From positions 100,163 through 164,162 of the forward strand of contig JBGAGG010000009.1 in the NCBI GenBank assembly GCA_044226845.1: a stretch of DNA of 64,000 nucleotides, in the 5' to 3' direction. This document shows, piece by piece, positions 15,007 through 23,818 of this stretch; the first letter of the stretch is position 1; every line of letters starts with the position of its first letter. The translations under genes were made by a program, and so were the position numbers. The notes under the pieces were generated by a model. That model had not been told where the DNA came from. It saw nothing but the letters and a program-made list of their open reading frames with translations, and made no database searches. Source of the stretch: JAFDZO01 sp044226845. Lineage in GTDB: Bacteria; Bacteroidota; Ignavibacteria; Tepidaquicellales; Tepidaquicellaceae.

Positions 15007-15801
15007 ATGCAGGTAAGAAAGTATAAAATATCGACTGTAACTATATGTTTTAACGATTTAGAAGAGCTGAAGAGAACAATCAAATCCGTGGATAAGCAGA
15101 CAGAAAAACCTGATGAGCATCTGATAATAAATGCATCGACTAAGCCGGAGATTGATGATTATCTGAGATCAATTGAACTGCCTGATTACAGACGTTGGGA
15201 AAATATAAGAGACGAACATATTTCCGCAAGTTTTAATGAAGGTGTTTTAAGAAGCAAAGGTGAAGTTATTCATCTTCTTAATGCCGGAGATGAATATTAT
15301 GATGATACCATTGTAAAGAGAGTTTCAGATGAATTTGAAAAAGACAGTCAGTTAATGTGGACTCATGGAAATTATGTTCAGTACAGAGGCGGAGCATGGG
15401 TTGTAACGGGAAAGGCATTTAATCCTGAACATTTATATAGAGGGATTTCTACAACCGGCCACCCCACTATGTTTGTAAAAAGAGAGTTATATAATAAGCA
15501 CGGACTCTTTGACAAGAACAAACGCATTGCAATGGACTATGATTTTATAGTACGAATTGCCGATGAAAAATTTAAACACATTGATTACCCTATAATAAAA
15601 TTTTATCCGGGCGGCACAAGCAGTGAAAAGCAGGCGCAGGGCAAACGCGAAGAAAAAGAAAGCTATATAAAATACAGAGGCAACAGTTTAAAAATGCAGC
15701 TTTGGTTTCTGCGTTCGAGTTTGCTTGATAAGATTACAAATTCAAAGTTAGGTGCTAAGCTATTTCAGTTAAAGAATAAGAATAAAGTTTTAAAACAATA
15801 A
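15007..15801 (+). CDS. Glycosyltransferase family 2
   Basis: A GT-A type transferase, 265 residues from the ATG at 15007. The frame is open to an ATG at 14926, but the extra 27 hydrophobic residues are not part of the GT2 fold, whose first strand is KISTVTICFNDLEELKRTIKSV. Donor-binding and metal sites are in FNEGVLRSKGEVIHLLNAGDEYYDD, where AGDE replaces the usual DxD, as in WcaA-like enzymes. AMDYDFIVRIAD supplies the catalytic acidic motif near the C-terminus. It is the first gene of a plus-strand surface polysaccharide cluster and would add a sugar to a lipid-linked oligosaccharide in the cytoplasm. Confidence 0.85.
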   Translation: MQVRKYKISTVTICFNDLEELKRTIKSVDKQTEKPDEHLIINASTKPEIDDYLRSIELPDYRRWENIRDEHISASFNEGVLRSKGEVIHLLNAGDEYYDDTIVKRVSDEFEKDSQLMWTHGNYVQYRGGAWVVTGKAFNPEHLYRGISTTGHPTMFVKRELYNKHGLFDKNKRIAMDYDFIVRIADEKFKHIDYPIIKFYPGGTSSEKQAQGKREEKESYIKYRGNSLKMQLWFLRSSLLDKITNSKLGAKLFQLKNKNKVLKQ

Positions 15802-15807
15802 GAGTCT

Positions 15808-16875
15808 TTGAAAATTATTATCATAGGTACGGCATATCCGATGCGCGGAGGAATGGCTCACTTCAATGAGCTGATGTATAAATATTTATCGATAGATAAC
15901 GTTGTAAAAATATATTCATTCAAAAGGCAGTACCCTGAGTTTTTATTCCCTGGTAAAACTCAATACGAAGAAGGCAAACCGCTGACTGAGTTCAAAGAAG
16001 GCAGCAATGTAATTTCGATTGATTCAATCAATCCTTTCAACTGGGTTAAATGGGGATTTAAAATCGCAAATGAAAATGCTGACTTAATTATAATAAAATA
16101 CTGGATACCTTTTTTCGCGCCGGCGTTTTTTACTCTTGCATGGATAATAAGGAAGTTTTCAAAAGCTAAGGTTTTATTTCAGGCAGATAACGTTATTCCC
16201 CATGAAAAAAGATTCGGCGATACATTTTTAACAAAGCTGGCTTTAAGCCAGGGAGATAAGTTTCAGGTGCTATCGGAATCAGTTGCTGAAGATTTAAAAC
16301 TGTTCAATAAAAAAAATAAACCCGTTATTCATTCGAAGCATCCCGTATATAATTTATTCGGAGATAAAATTGAAAAGAAAGAAGCGCGTGAATATATAAA
16401 AAAAGAGTTTGGTGTTGACGTTATAAATGAGAAAGTGATTTTGTTCTTCGGCTATATAAGAAAGTACAAAGGTCTGAACTATTTAATAGATGCGATGAAG
16501 GAAATTGTGAAAGAAATGGATGTGAAACTATTAGTAGTCGGTGAATTTTACGAAGATGAAACAAAGTACAGAGAGCAGATTAAGCAGAATAATTTAGAGA
16601 ATAATGTTTTTGTTGTATCAGAGTTTATGCAAAATGAAAAAGTAAGATATTTTTTTTCGGCTAGCGATGTTGTTGTGCTGCCGTATAACTCGGCAACACA
16701 GAGCGGAATTACACAGATAGCTTACTTAGTTGAACCGAAGAGTAGCAGCCAAATAGCTGAATCGATATTGAAGTTTTACAAAGAAAATAAAGAAGAAGAG
16801 TTCAGCAAAAACGTAAGCGAAGAAAAAAAGAAATATATGTGGGAAAGTTTTGTTCAGGAAATAATTGCAGGATAA
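15808..16875 (+). CDS. Glycosyltransferase family 4 with apparent internal deletion
   Basis: A 355-residue GT-B transferase starting at TTG. The N-terminal domain is normal (IIIGTAYPMRGGMAHFNELM, then LLFQADNVIPHEKR and the KFQVLSESVAEDL stretch), and VILFFGYIRKYKGLNYLIDAM opens the donor domain. In the usual C-terminal block, SATQSGITQIAY is followed directly by LVEPKSSSQIAE. The roughly 25 residues that normally sit between these elements in this family, a PVIVTxVGGLPE-like donor-phosphate loop, are missing. The frame is kept, so this looks like a clean in-frame deletion. Activity is doubtful. It follows the GT2 gene by 6 bases and precedes the flippase by 3. Confidence 0.78.
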   Translation: MKIIIIGTAYPMRGGMAHFNELMYKYLSIDNVVKIYSFKRQYPEFLFPGKTQYEEGKPLTEFKEGSNVISIDSINPFNWVKWGFKIANENADLIIIKYWIPFFAPAFFTLAWIIRKFSKAKVLFQADNVIPHEKRFGDTFLTKLALSQGDKFQVLSESVAEDLKLFNKKNKPVIHSKHPVYNLFGDKIEKKEAREYIKKEFGVDVINEKVILFFGYIRKYKGLNYLIDAMKEIVKEMDVKLLVVGEFYEDETKYREQIKQNNLENNVFVVSEFMQNEKVRYFFSASDVVVLPYNSATQSGITQIAYLVEPKSSSQIAESILKFYKENKEEEFSKNVSEEKKKYMWESFVQEIIAG

Positions 16876-16878
16876 ATA

Positions 16879-18357
16879 TTGTTAGAGGATCTAAAACATA
16901 CATTAAAACACTCAGCCGTTTACGGTCTCAGCAGAGTTGCAAGCAAGGCGCTCTCCTTTGTATTTATACCGCTGTATACTTCCGCTTATTCTGCGGGAAC
17001 AATCGGCAATATAAATCTTCTTGAAACTTTCTGGCAGTATTTATTTACTTTATGTCTGTTCGGATTTGAAACAACGATTATTACTCACTGCTCAGCTCTG
17101 AATGAAGAAAAGAGAAAAAAACTCCTGTTCAATTTTCTTATGCTTCTCTTACTTAATTGTTTAGTATTTTTTATTATAGGAATAATATTTAAAAATAATT
17201 TTTCACAGCTCTTCCTGAAGCAGGAAATATATGGCAACGTAATTTTTTATTGTTTTCTTATTTGTATATTTGAATCTCTGCTCGCTTTGCCGCTTTGTAT
17301 AGCAAGATTAAAACAAAAACCGGGACTCTACAGTACAATTGCTCTATCAAGTTTGTTCATAAGTTTCTTTCTGCAGATATACTTTGTTTATTTTCAGAAG
17401 AGCGATTTCGATTTTATATTTTTGGCGAAGTTCCTTGCGCCGATGATAGTTTTCATTTTCTGCATTCCGGTGATTATCAAAAATGTTAAGATAAACTTTG
17501 ATAAAGAAAGTATAAAAGATATAGTTAATTTTTCTTTTTTCTGGACGGTATATGCAATATTAAGTATGCTGCTGAATACAGTGGACAGATTTATTTTAAC
17601 CAGTTATGTTTCGATGGATATGGTTGGAGTTTATACTGTCGGTTACAGTGTAGGCAGTCTGACAAATTTTTTAGTCGTTATGCCGTTCTCTTTAGCATTC
17701 AGCGGTCTCTTTTATAAAAAGGTTAATGAGGAAAATGCAGAGAGATATTTCACAAAGATGTCAACTTATTTATTTTTTGCAATCATTTTTGTTTCGCTAT
17801 TAGCATCACTTGTAATGCCTGAAGCGTTAAAGTTATTTGTGAAAAATCCTAAGCTTTGGGAAGCAATTAATACAATAAGGATAATTCTATTTGCTAACTG
17901 CGTTCTTTCTTTATTCACAGTTGTCGGTTTCGGATTTCTCTACAAGAAGGAATCAAAAATTGTTACCTGGTTTACTTTTTTAGTTCTGCTGTTTAATGTT
18001 ATTGGTAATTTTATTTTTATCCGCTATTATGGAATATATGCTGCGGCCGTTTTATCGGTGCTTTCAAACATTTTGCTGATAGTGTTTCTTTATATTAAAT
18101 CTAAAAGATACTATTTTATAAAACTTGAGATTTATAAATTAATTTTGCTTTCAGTTTTATATATAGGATTGGTCTATTTATCAACACTTATAAAACAAAA
18201 TAATCTGCTTTTCGATTTTGGAATTAATTTAGCACTGATTGCTGCTTTCTTCTTGCTGCTTTATCTCGGCAGATTTTTTGAAAATATTGAACTATACAGT
18301 ATTAAAGGGTTTATCAATAAATATTTAAAAATAAATTTATTCCGAAAAAATTCATAA
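16879..18357 (+). CDS. Polysaccharide flippase, MOP/Wzx-type
   Basis: A 492-residue integral membrane protein with about 14 hydrophobic helices. The N-terminal KHSAVYGLSRVASKALSFVFIPLYTSAYSAG segment is typical of the polysaccharide biosynthesis (Wzx-like) branch of the MOP exporter superfamily. The central repeat contains MLLNTVDRFILTSYVSMDMVGVYTVGYSVGS, a conserved block of the same branch. It probably flips undecaprenol-linked oligosaccharides to the periplasm. The start is TTG, three bases after the GT4 stop, inside the glycan operon. Confidence 0.85.
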   Translation: MLEDLKHTLKHSAVYGLSRVASKALSFVFIPLYTSAYSAGTIGNINLLETFWQYLFTLCLFGFETTIITHCSALNEEKRKKLLFNFLMLLLLNCLVFFIIGIIFKNNFSQLFLKQEIYGNVIFYCFLICIFESLLALPLCIARLKQKPGLYSTIALSSLFISFFLQIYFVYFQKSDFDFIFLAKFLAPMIVFIFCIPVIIKNVKINFDKESIKDIVNFSFFWTVYAILSMLLNTVDRFILTSYVSMDMVGVYTVGYSVGSLTNFLVVMPFSLAFSGLFYKKVNEENAERYFTKMSTYLFFAIIFVSLLASLVMPEALKLFVKNPKLWEAINTIRIILFANCVLSLFTVVGFGFLYKKESKIVTWFTFLVLLFNVIGNFIFIRYYGIYAAAVLSVLSNILLIVFLYIKSKRYYFIKLEIYKLILLSVLYIGLVYLSTLIKQNNLLFDFGINLALIAAFFLLLYLGRFFENIELYSIKGFINKYLKINLFRKNS

Positions 18358-18379
18358 TTAGAATTCATAAAAATATAGA

Positions 18380-19189
18380 ATGAAATACGATCCAATTAAA
18401 AACGTTTTTGCAAAAGCTGTTGCAAGAAATACTTTCCTGAGAAAAATATTCTATGAGCTGCTTGACCTTATGTTTCTTCGCTCATGGCACGTTAGAAAAA
18501 TGATAAGAGAAATTTTTCCTGATACAAATAAAAAACTTGATATATACGATGCAGGTATGGGCTTTGGTCAGTACTCTTATTTTCTTACCAAACGATTTCC
18601 GAACTGTACTATACTAGGCGTTGATGTAAAAGATGACCAGGTTGCCGACTGCAATTATTTCTTCAGCAAAGAAGGATATAAAAATGCAAAGTTTGAAATT
18701 GCCGACCTGACTAAAATAAATATTGAGAATAAATATGATTTCATTTTATGCGTTGATGTAATGGAGCATATAGAAGAAGATGAACTTGTATTCAGGAACT
18801 ATCACCGCGCTTTAAAACCCGGAGGAAAACTTTTGATTAACACTCCCTCTAACTTAGGCGGCAGCGATGCGCATGATGAAAGCGATGAAAGCTTTATTGA
18901 AGAGCATGCAAGACTTGGTTATTCAAAAGAAGATATTGAAGGGAAACTGAAAAGAGCCGGACTTACAATGACGCACTTCAAATACGCCTACGGTAAATAC
19001 GGAACAATATCATGGAGATGGGGAATAAAATATCCCATTCTCATGGCAGGAGCATCAAAATTATTTATTTTAATTTTACCTTTCTATTATATATTCACAC
19101 TATGGTTTGTTTTGATTCTAATGTGGCTTGATGTAAGAACAGATAACCCCGAAGGCACAGGCGTAACTTTAGTTGCAGAAAAAATTTAA
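18380..19189 (+). CDS. Class I SAM-dependent methyltransferase with C-terminal membrane helix
   Basis: A 269-residue protein. The Rossmann methyltransferase core has the SAM motif LDIYDAGMGFGQYSYFLTKRFP at residue ~52, an acidic motif ILGVDVKDDQ and the post-motif FILCVDVMEHIEEDELVFRNYHRALKPGGKLLINTPS. The last ~50 residues include a hydrophobic helix (LFILILPFYYIFTLWFVLILMW), suggesting attachment to the inner membrane, consistent with a lipid-linked glycan acceptor. It overlaps the start of the next gene by 17 bases. The acceptor is unknown. Confidence 0.82.
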   Translation: MKYDPIKNVFAKAVARNTFLRKIFYELLDLMFLRSWHVRKMIREIFPDTNKKLDIYDAGMGFGQYSYFLTKRFPNCTILGVDVKDDQVADCNYFFSKEGYKNAKFEIADLTKINIENKYDFILCVDVMEHIEEDELVFRNYHRALKPGGKLLINTPSNLGGSDAHDESDESFIEEHARLGYSKEDIEGKLKRAGLTMTHFKYAYGKYGTISWRWGIKYPILMAGASKLFILILPFYYIFTLWFVLILMWLDVRTDNPEGTGVTLVAEKI

Positions 19190-20519
19190 TAAAGGTTTAT
19201 TGAACGCTGCAATTGAAAATAATTCATATAAGAAGATACTCTGGAGTATTATATCTTTATCATTCCTGATAAAAATTCTGCTGGCTTATTTTCTTCCATC
19301 AGAAATCCGTTCAGATAGTTATGTATACCATTCGTTAGCACAGAGCATTGTAAACACTTTCACTTATTCATACGAAGGTAAATTAACCGGAGTTATTGCA
19401 CCCGGATATTCTATCTTTTTATCGGCATTATATTTTGTTTTCGGACCGGAGCAGTTTTATGTTAAGATAATTCAATCAATATTTGAAATTTTTACATGCT
19501 ATCTTTTTTTCAGAGTATGTTTGAATTATTTCGACAAAAAAAAATCTTTGATTGCATTGGCAGTCTTTGCTTTTTTCCCATCGAATATATTATTCAGTCA
19601 GACGATACTGACAGAACCTTTGTTCGGATTTATATCTATCCTGATTTTATTCTTAGTATTAAAAGATAAGTTTTTCAAATACATTTTTTTTATAGGGCTT
19701 CTCTGGGGATATGCAATTTTAATCCGCTCCTCATTCGCTCCTTCGATATTATTAATTCCGTTATTTTTGTTTTTCTATAAAAGAAAAGAAATAGATTTAA
19801 GCGGTGTTCTGAAGTATTCGTTATTGTTTTTTATAGGAGCGTTTTTAGTTATCTCCCCGTGGCTGATAAGAAATAAAGCTGTATTAAATACATATACTAT
19901 TGCAACGCAGGGCGGATTTACATTCTGGTCGGGTAGCAATCCTAATGCCACCGGAACCTGGTACCACAAAATTGAAGAGTCAAATCCACTGTTTAATATT
20001 GAAGATGAAGCTTTAAGAGATAAAGAGTTTTTTAAACTTGGAATTGATTACGCCGCAAACAATCCCGCTAAATTTTTAGTTACAGGAATAAAAAAACTCG
20101 GCTATCTTTTCTCCAGTGAACGAATGATAATTTTATATTTCACAAAGGGTGACGGAAAGGAATCTACTTCAACTCAGGTCTATAAAAGTGTCAGCCCTGT
20201 TTGGATAGCTTTAATTAATATTCCATATTTTATTGTTATGAGCTTAGGTTTATGGGGACTTATGATGATGAAACGCAAAACATTTTTTATATGGGGAATG
20301 ATATTCAGCTGGCTGTTTACGTTTTTTATGTTTGTTGCGCTTGCAAGATATCATTACGTATTGATTCCATTTTTTATAATCGGAACAGTTTATTTTATTT
20401 ACCATTATAAAACTGAATTTATGGGAATTGCAAAGTGGAAAAAGGCTACTGCCGTATTATTCAATTTGTTTCTACTTGGAGTATGGGGAGTAGAATTTTA
20501 TTTATTATATTTTAAATAG
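19173..20519 (+). CDS. Glycosyltransferase family 39-like (ArnT/PMT-type) membrane protein
   Basis: A 448-residue multispan protein. The first extracytoplasmic loop has SEIRSDSYVYHSLAQSIV, where the acidic residue after the first helix is the catalytic site expected of GT39/GT83 enzymes, followed by GVIAPGYSIFLSALYFVFG. About 11 transmembrane helices follow. Such proteins use polyprenyl-phosphate sugars on the periplasmic face. The TTG start at 19173 lies within the preceding methyltransferase gene; a TTG at 19200 is an alternative start, so the exact N-terminus is uncertain. Confidence 0.78.
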   Translation: MQKKFNKGLLNAAIENNSYKKILWSIISLSFLIKILLAYFLPSEIRSDSYVYHSLAQSIVNTFTYSYEGKLTGVIAPGYSIFLSALYFVFGPEQFYVKIIQSIFEIFTCYLFFRVCLNYFDKKKSLIALAVFAFFPSNILFSQTILTEPLFGFISILILFLVLKDKFFKYIFFIGLLWGYAILIRSSFAPSILLIPLFLFFYKRKEIDLSGVLKYSLLFFIGAFLVISPWLIRNKAVLNTYTIATQGGFTFWSGSNPNATGTWYHKIEESNPLFNIEDEALRDKEFFKLGIDYAANNPAKFLVTGIKKLGYLFSSERMIILYFTKGDGKESTSTQVYKSVSPVWIALINIPYFIVMSLGLWGLMMMKRKTFFIWGMIFSWLFTFFMFVALARYHYVLIPFFIIGTVYFIYHYKTEFMGIAKWKKATAVLFNLFLLGVWGVEFYLLYFK

Positions 20520-20540
20520 AGAGCTAAGATAGAAATAAGA

Positions 20541-21959
20541 ATGACAGATTTTAAAAAGAAGGCCGAAGAAAAAAATTACTGGAGAAAGAGGAATGAATTT
20601 TATTACGACTCTCTTGAAAACTTATTTAAATATTTAATTCCTGCAAATGCTTCAGTGCTTGAAGTCGGATGCGCAGAAGGCGATTCATTGCATGCCATTG
20701 GCAATAAAAATCAATCAGGGTTCGATTTTAATCCATACCACATTCAGAATGCAAAAGAAAAATATCCTTCAATAAAATTTTATTGTATAGATGCTGAAGC
20801 TCCGGATTTTAATGAAAAAGCAAAAGAGATAAATCAGCAGTTTGATTTCATCATTCTTTGTGATTTGATCGGTACGCTGAATGATATACAGAATGTTTTT
20901 GAAAGATTAAAAGTATTCTGCCACTCGAGAACGAAAGTAATAGTTACCTATAGAAATTATTTCTGGAATCCGGTTTTAAAAGCAGCAGAAAAACTCGGCT
21001 TAAAAATGAAAGAAGGCGAGCAGAACTGGCTCTACATTCACGAAATAAAAAATCTTTTAACACTTGCCGGCTTTGATGTAGTAAGAACAGGAGGAATGCT
21101 GTTAATGCCTGTTAAAATTCCATTTATAACTTCATTCATAAATAAATTTTTTGCAAAGCTTCCTATTATAAAAAGATTGTGTCTGACCGGATTTGTAATT
21201 GCAAATAACGATGTATCTGAAGTAAAGGGAAGCGAAGATTACAAAGTTACCGTCCTTGTTCCTGCAAGAAATGAAGAAGGAAATATTGAAAATATTGTAA
21301 GATTAATTCCTCAAATGGGAAGCGGAACGGAGATTATTTTTGTAGAAGGAAACTCGAGCGATAACACTTATAAAAAAATTGAAGAAGTAATTTCACAAAA
21401 CACCAATAAGGATATAAAACTTTTCAAGCAGCCGGGCAAAGGCAAAGGCGATGCTGTAAGAAAAGGATTTGAAAATGCTACAGGCGATATTCTGATGATA
21501 CTTGATGCTGATTTAACCGTTGCTCCGAAAGACCTGCCTAAATTTTATGATGCGCTTAGCACAGGCAAAGGTGAATTTATAAACGGCAGCAGATTAGTTT
21601 ATCAGATGCATGAAAAAGCTATGAGAAGTCTGAATAAGGCCGGCAATATTTTTTTCAGTAATGTATTCAGCTGGCTTCTGGAACAAAGAATAACGGATAC
21701 TCTCTGCGGTACAAAAGTATTATTCAAAAAGGATTATATAAAGCTTGTTGAGAACAGAAAATATTTTGGTGACTTCGATCCTTTCGGAGATTTTGATCTG
21801 CTTTTTGGAGCTGCCAAGTTAAATTTAAAAATTATCGAAATTCCTGTACGCTATGGCGAACGCACCTATGGCGAAACTAACATTAACCGCTTCCGCGACG
21901 GCATGATGCTGCTTCGAATGTGCTTCTTTGCGATGAAAAAAATAAAATTTAATTTATAA
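20541..21959 (+). CDS. Fusion of class I methyltransferase and DPM1-like GT2
   Basis: A 472-residue two-domain protein. Residues ~1-220 form a SAM methyltransferase (SVLEVGCAEGDSLHAIG, FDFIILCDLIGTLNDI). Residues ~233-472 form a GT2 of the dolichol-phosphate mannose synthase type: VTVLVPARNEEGNIENIV, GKGKGDAVRKGFENATGDILMILDADLTV with the DAD metal site, and IPVRYGERTYGETNINRFRDG near the end. The GT2 half would make a polyprenyl-phosphate sugar, the donor used by GT39/GT87 enzymes such as the genes on either side. The reading frame is continuous through the linker. Confidence 0.85.
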   Translation: MTDFKKKAEEKNYWRKRNEFYYDSLENLFKYLIPANASVLEVGCAEGDSLHAIGNKNQSGFDFNPYHIQNAKEKYPSIKFYCIDAEAPDFNEKAKEINQQFDFIILCDLIGTLNDIQNVFERLKVFCHSRTKVIVTYRNYFWNPVLKAAEKLGLKMKEGEQNWLYIHEIKNLLTLAGFDVVRTGGMLLMPVKIPFITSFINKFFAKLPIIKRLCLTGFVIANNDVSEVKGSEDYKVTVLVPARNEEGNIENIVRLIPQMGSGTEIIFVEGNSSDNTYKKIEEVISQNTNKDIKLFKQPGKGKGDAVRKGFENATGDILMILDADLTVAPKDLPKFYDALSTGKGEFINGSRLVYQMHEKAMRSLNKAGNIFFSNVFSWLLEQRITDTLCGTKVLFKKDYIKLVENRKYFGDFDPFGDFDLLFGAAKLNLKIIEIPVRYGERTYGETNINRFRDGMMLLRMCFFAMKKIKFNL

Positions 21960-21963
21960 TCTT

Positions 21964-23277
21964 TTGCAAAAGCAAAAGAAAATATTACTTATCACTATAC
22001 TCTCCATTCTATTTCTCTTATCGTTAATCCGAATTATTTTTTTTGTTGAGCAAGTAAGCAGGCAAAGTCTGCAGATGGATTTTACTGCATACTACACAGC
22101 GGGCAAAGTAATGAATCTGGGGTTAAGTCCATACAATAATTTCATTGGACAGGACTGGCTTTTATGGGACGGTGTTGCGCAATTCAAACATAGCAGATTT
22201 TTATATCCTCCGATAGCAGGAAGTTTTTTCCAACCAATTGCAAAGCTTCAATACTCCACTGCAAAACACATCTGGAATTATCTGAATTTCTTCTTTGTAA
22301 TTATAGCTGTGTTTCTCTGGTTGAAAATTTCGAAGTTTGATAAAAACATTTTTGCAATACTTGTTGCAGGAATATTCACATTTAATTTTTTCCCGTTCTA
22401 TACTTTACTTGAGCGGGGACAGATAGACGGTCTTACTTTTTTGTTGCTGACTCTCGGGATCTTTTCAACAATAAAACAAAATAATATTCTTGCAGGAATT
22501 TTATTTGCCGCTGCATCTATATTTAAATTTTATTGCCTGCTCCTTATTCCTTTTCTTTTACTCAAGAAAAAATTCAACACCCTATTTTCATTTGCTTTTT
22601 CCGTCATTCTAATCATTGCCGCAATGTATGTATTTAACGGGACACATTTGGTGAACGACTACTTTTTTAATCAATTGCCACGAATTTCCGAATTTGCAGA
22701 GAGCGGCACTGAAGATATGAAGATAGACTCATGGATTTTGAAAAACTATTTTCAGATTTCAAGATATTCCATTTCCATGATTGACGGCCAGCCGTTTGTT
22801 TCGGAATCTATTAGTTTTTTTTCAAAGGCATCGCTTATAAAAGTAATTACATCAGTGCAAAGTAAAGCAGGGGTGAATTTATCAAGTACATTCTGGTCAG
22901 CTGTTTTATTTATTCTGATTCTCTTTTTATTCGGAAAAAATATACGAAGCTACAATACATTGTATCAATGGTCAATAATTCTTTTAGTGATATTAATATG
23001 CAGCCCGTTTACATGGGTAATGAATCTGATTTGGCTTCTGCCTGTATTATTTGTAATCTTTCATCTTTTTCAGAAAAATAATTATAAAAACATAAGCTTT
23101 GTCTTTATTCTATGCGGCTTGATGATAATAAGTTTTGCTGATAACTATAAAGTTAACAATTTTTTACTGGACGGGTTTTTGAAATCGAGGCACGTGATAG
23201 GAGAGTTACTGATTTTAACAGGAATGCTTCTATTGCCAAAGTTAAAAAATTTTAAAACTTTAACTTCAGAGTCTTAG
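21964..23277 (+). CDS. Glycosyltransferase family 87-like membrane protein
   Basis: A 437-residue protein with about ten hydrophobic helices. The first loop, MDFTAYYTAGKVMNLGLSPYN, with the acidic residue after helix one, and FPFYTLLERGQIDGLTFLLLTLGIF in the middle match GT87 (DUF2029), polyprenyl-phosphate-mannose dependent mannosyltransferases. It is the last gene of the glycan operon. Start is TTG, four bases after the fusion gene. Its last 26 bases overlap the 3' end of the convergent PAP2 gene on the other strand. Confidence 0.78.
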   Translation: MQKQKKILLITILSILFLLSLIRIIFFVEQVSRQSLQMDFTAYYTAGKVMNLGLSPYNNFIGQDWLLWDGVAQFKHSRFLYPPIAGSFFQPIAKLQYSTAKHIWNYLNFFFVIIAVFLWLKISKFDKNIFAILVAGIFTFNFFPFYTLLERGQIDGLTFLLLTLGIFSTIKQNNILAGILFAAASIFKFYCLLLIPFLLLKKKFNTLFSFAFSVILIIAAMYVFNGTHLVNDYFFNQLPRISEFAESGTEDMKIDSWILKNYFQISRYSISMIDGQPFVSESISFFSKASLIKVITSVQSKAGVNLSSTFWSAVLFILILFLFGKNIRSYNTLYQWSIILLVILICSPFTWVMNLIWLLPVLFVIFHLFQKNNYKNISFVFILCGLMIISFADNYKVNNFLLDGFLKSRHVIGELLILTGMLLLPKLKNFKTLTSES

Positions 23278-23806
23278 AAATAAATTTCCACATCCATATA
23301 AAAATCCACGCTGCAAAAATTCCCAGCAACGCTCCGCATATAATATCGAACGGATAATGCACTCCGACAAAAACTCTGGATAGCGCTACTAACGAAGCAA
23401 CTGTAAACAATATATAACGAAAATTTTTATAGAAGTAGGAGAAGACTGTTGCTGCTCCGAAATTATTTATTGCATGCGAAGAGGTGAAAGAAAAAGAGTC
23501 CGTGCAGTTTACCAGTAAATGAACACCCGGTAAAGCATTGCACGGACGAATTCTGTGGAATAAATCTTTTATATAAAAACTGTTCACCTGGTCAGTGACA
23601 GTTACAAGCAGCAGAGCCATTATAACTGCAACTCTACCCTTAGCTCCGCCTTTAATAAATAACCATCCAAGTAAAATAATATAGACAAGCATCCAGTGAT
23701 TATTCTCAGTGATAAACGGCATTACTTTATCAGTAAGAGGATTGGCACAGGTCTTATTTATAAAATAAAAAAGCGATGCATCAATATTTTGAAAAAAATC
23801 TCCCAT
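23252..23806 (-). CDS. PAP2-family membrane phosphatase
   Basis: A 184-residue protein with five or six helices. The three PAP2 motifs are KDLFHRIRP (residues ~80-88), SFTSSHAIN (in place of PSGH) and SRVFVGVHYPFD (SRxxxxxHxxxD). Catalytic His and Arg residues are kept. Probable role: dephosphorylation of undecaprenyl pyrophosphate or another lipid phosphate on the outer face of the inner membrane, which would fit recycling of the carrier used by the adjacent glycan operon. Four bases separate its stop from nothing else; it lies 12 bases downstream of hutU on the same strand. Confidence 0.85.
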   Translation of the reverse strand: MGDFFQNIDASLFYFINKTCANPLTDKVMPFITENNHWMLVYIILLGWLFIKGGAKGRVAVIMALLLVTVTDQVNSFYIKDLFHRIRPCNALPGVHLLVNCTDSFSFTSSHAINNFGAATVFSYFYKNFRYILFTVASLVALSRVFVGVHYPFDIICGALLGIFAAWIFIWMWKFISKTLKLKF

Positions 23807-23818
23807 TTATTTTGATAA

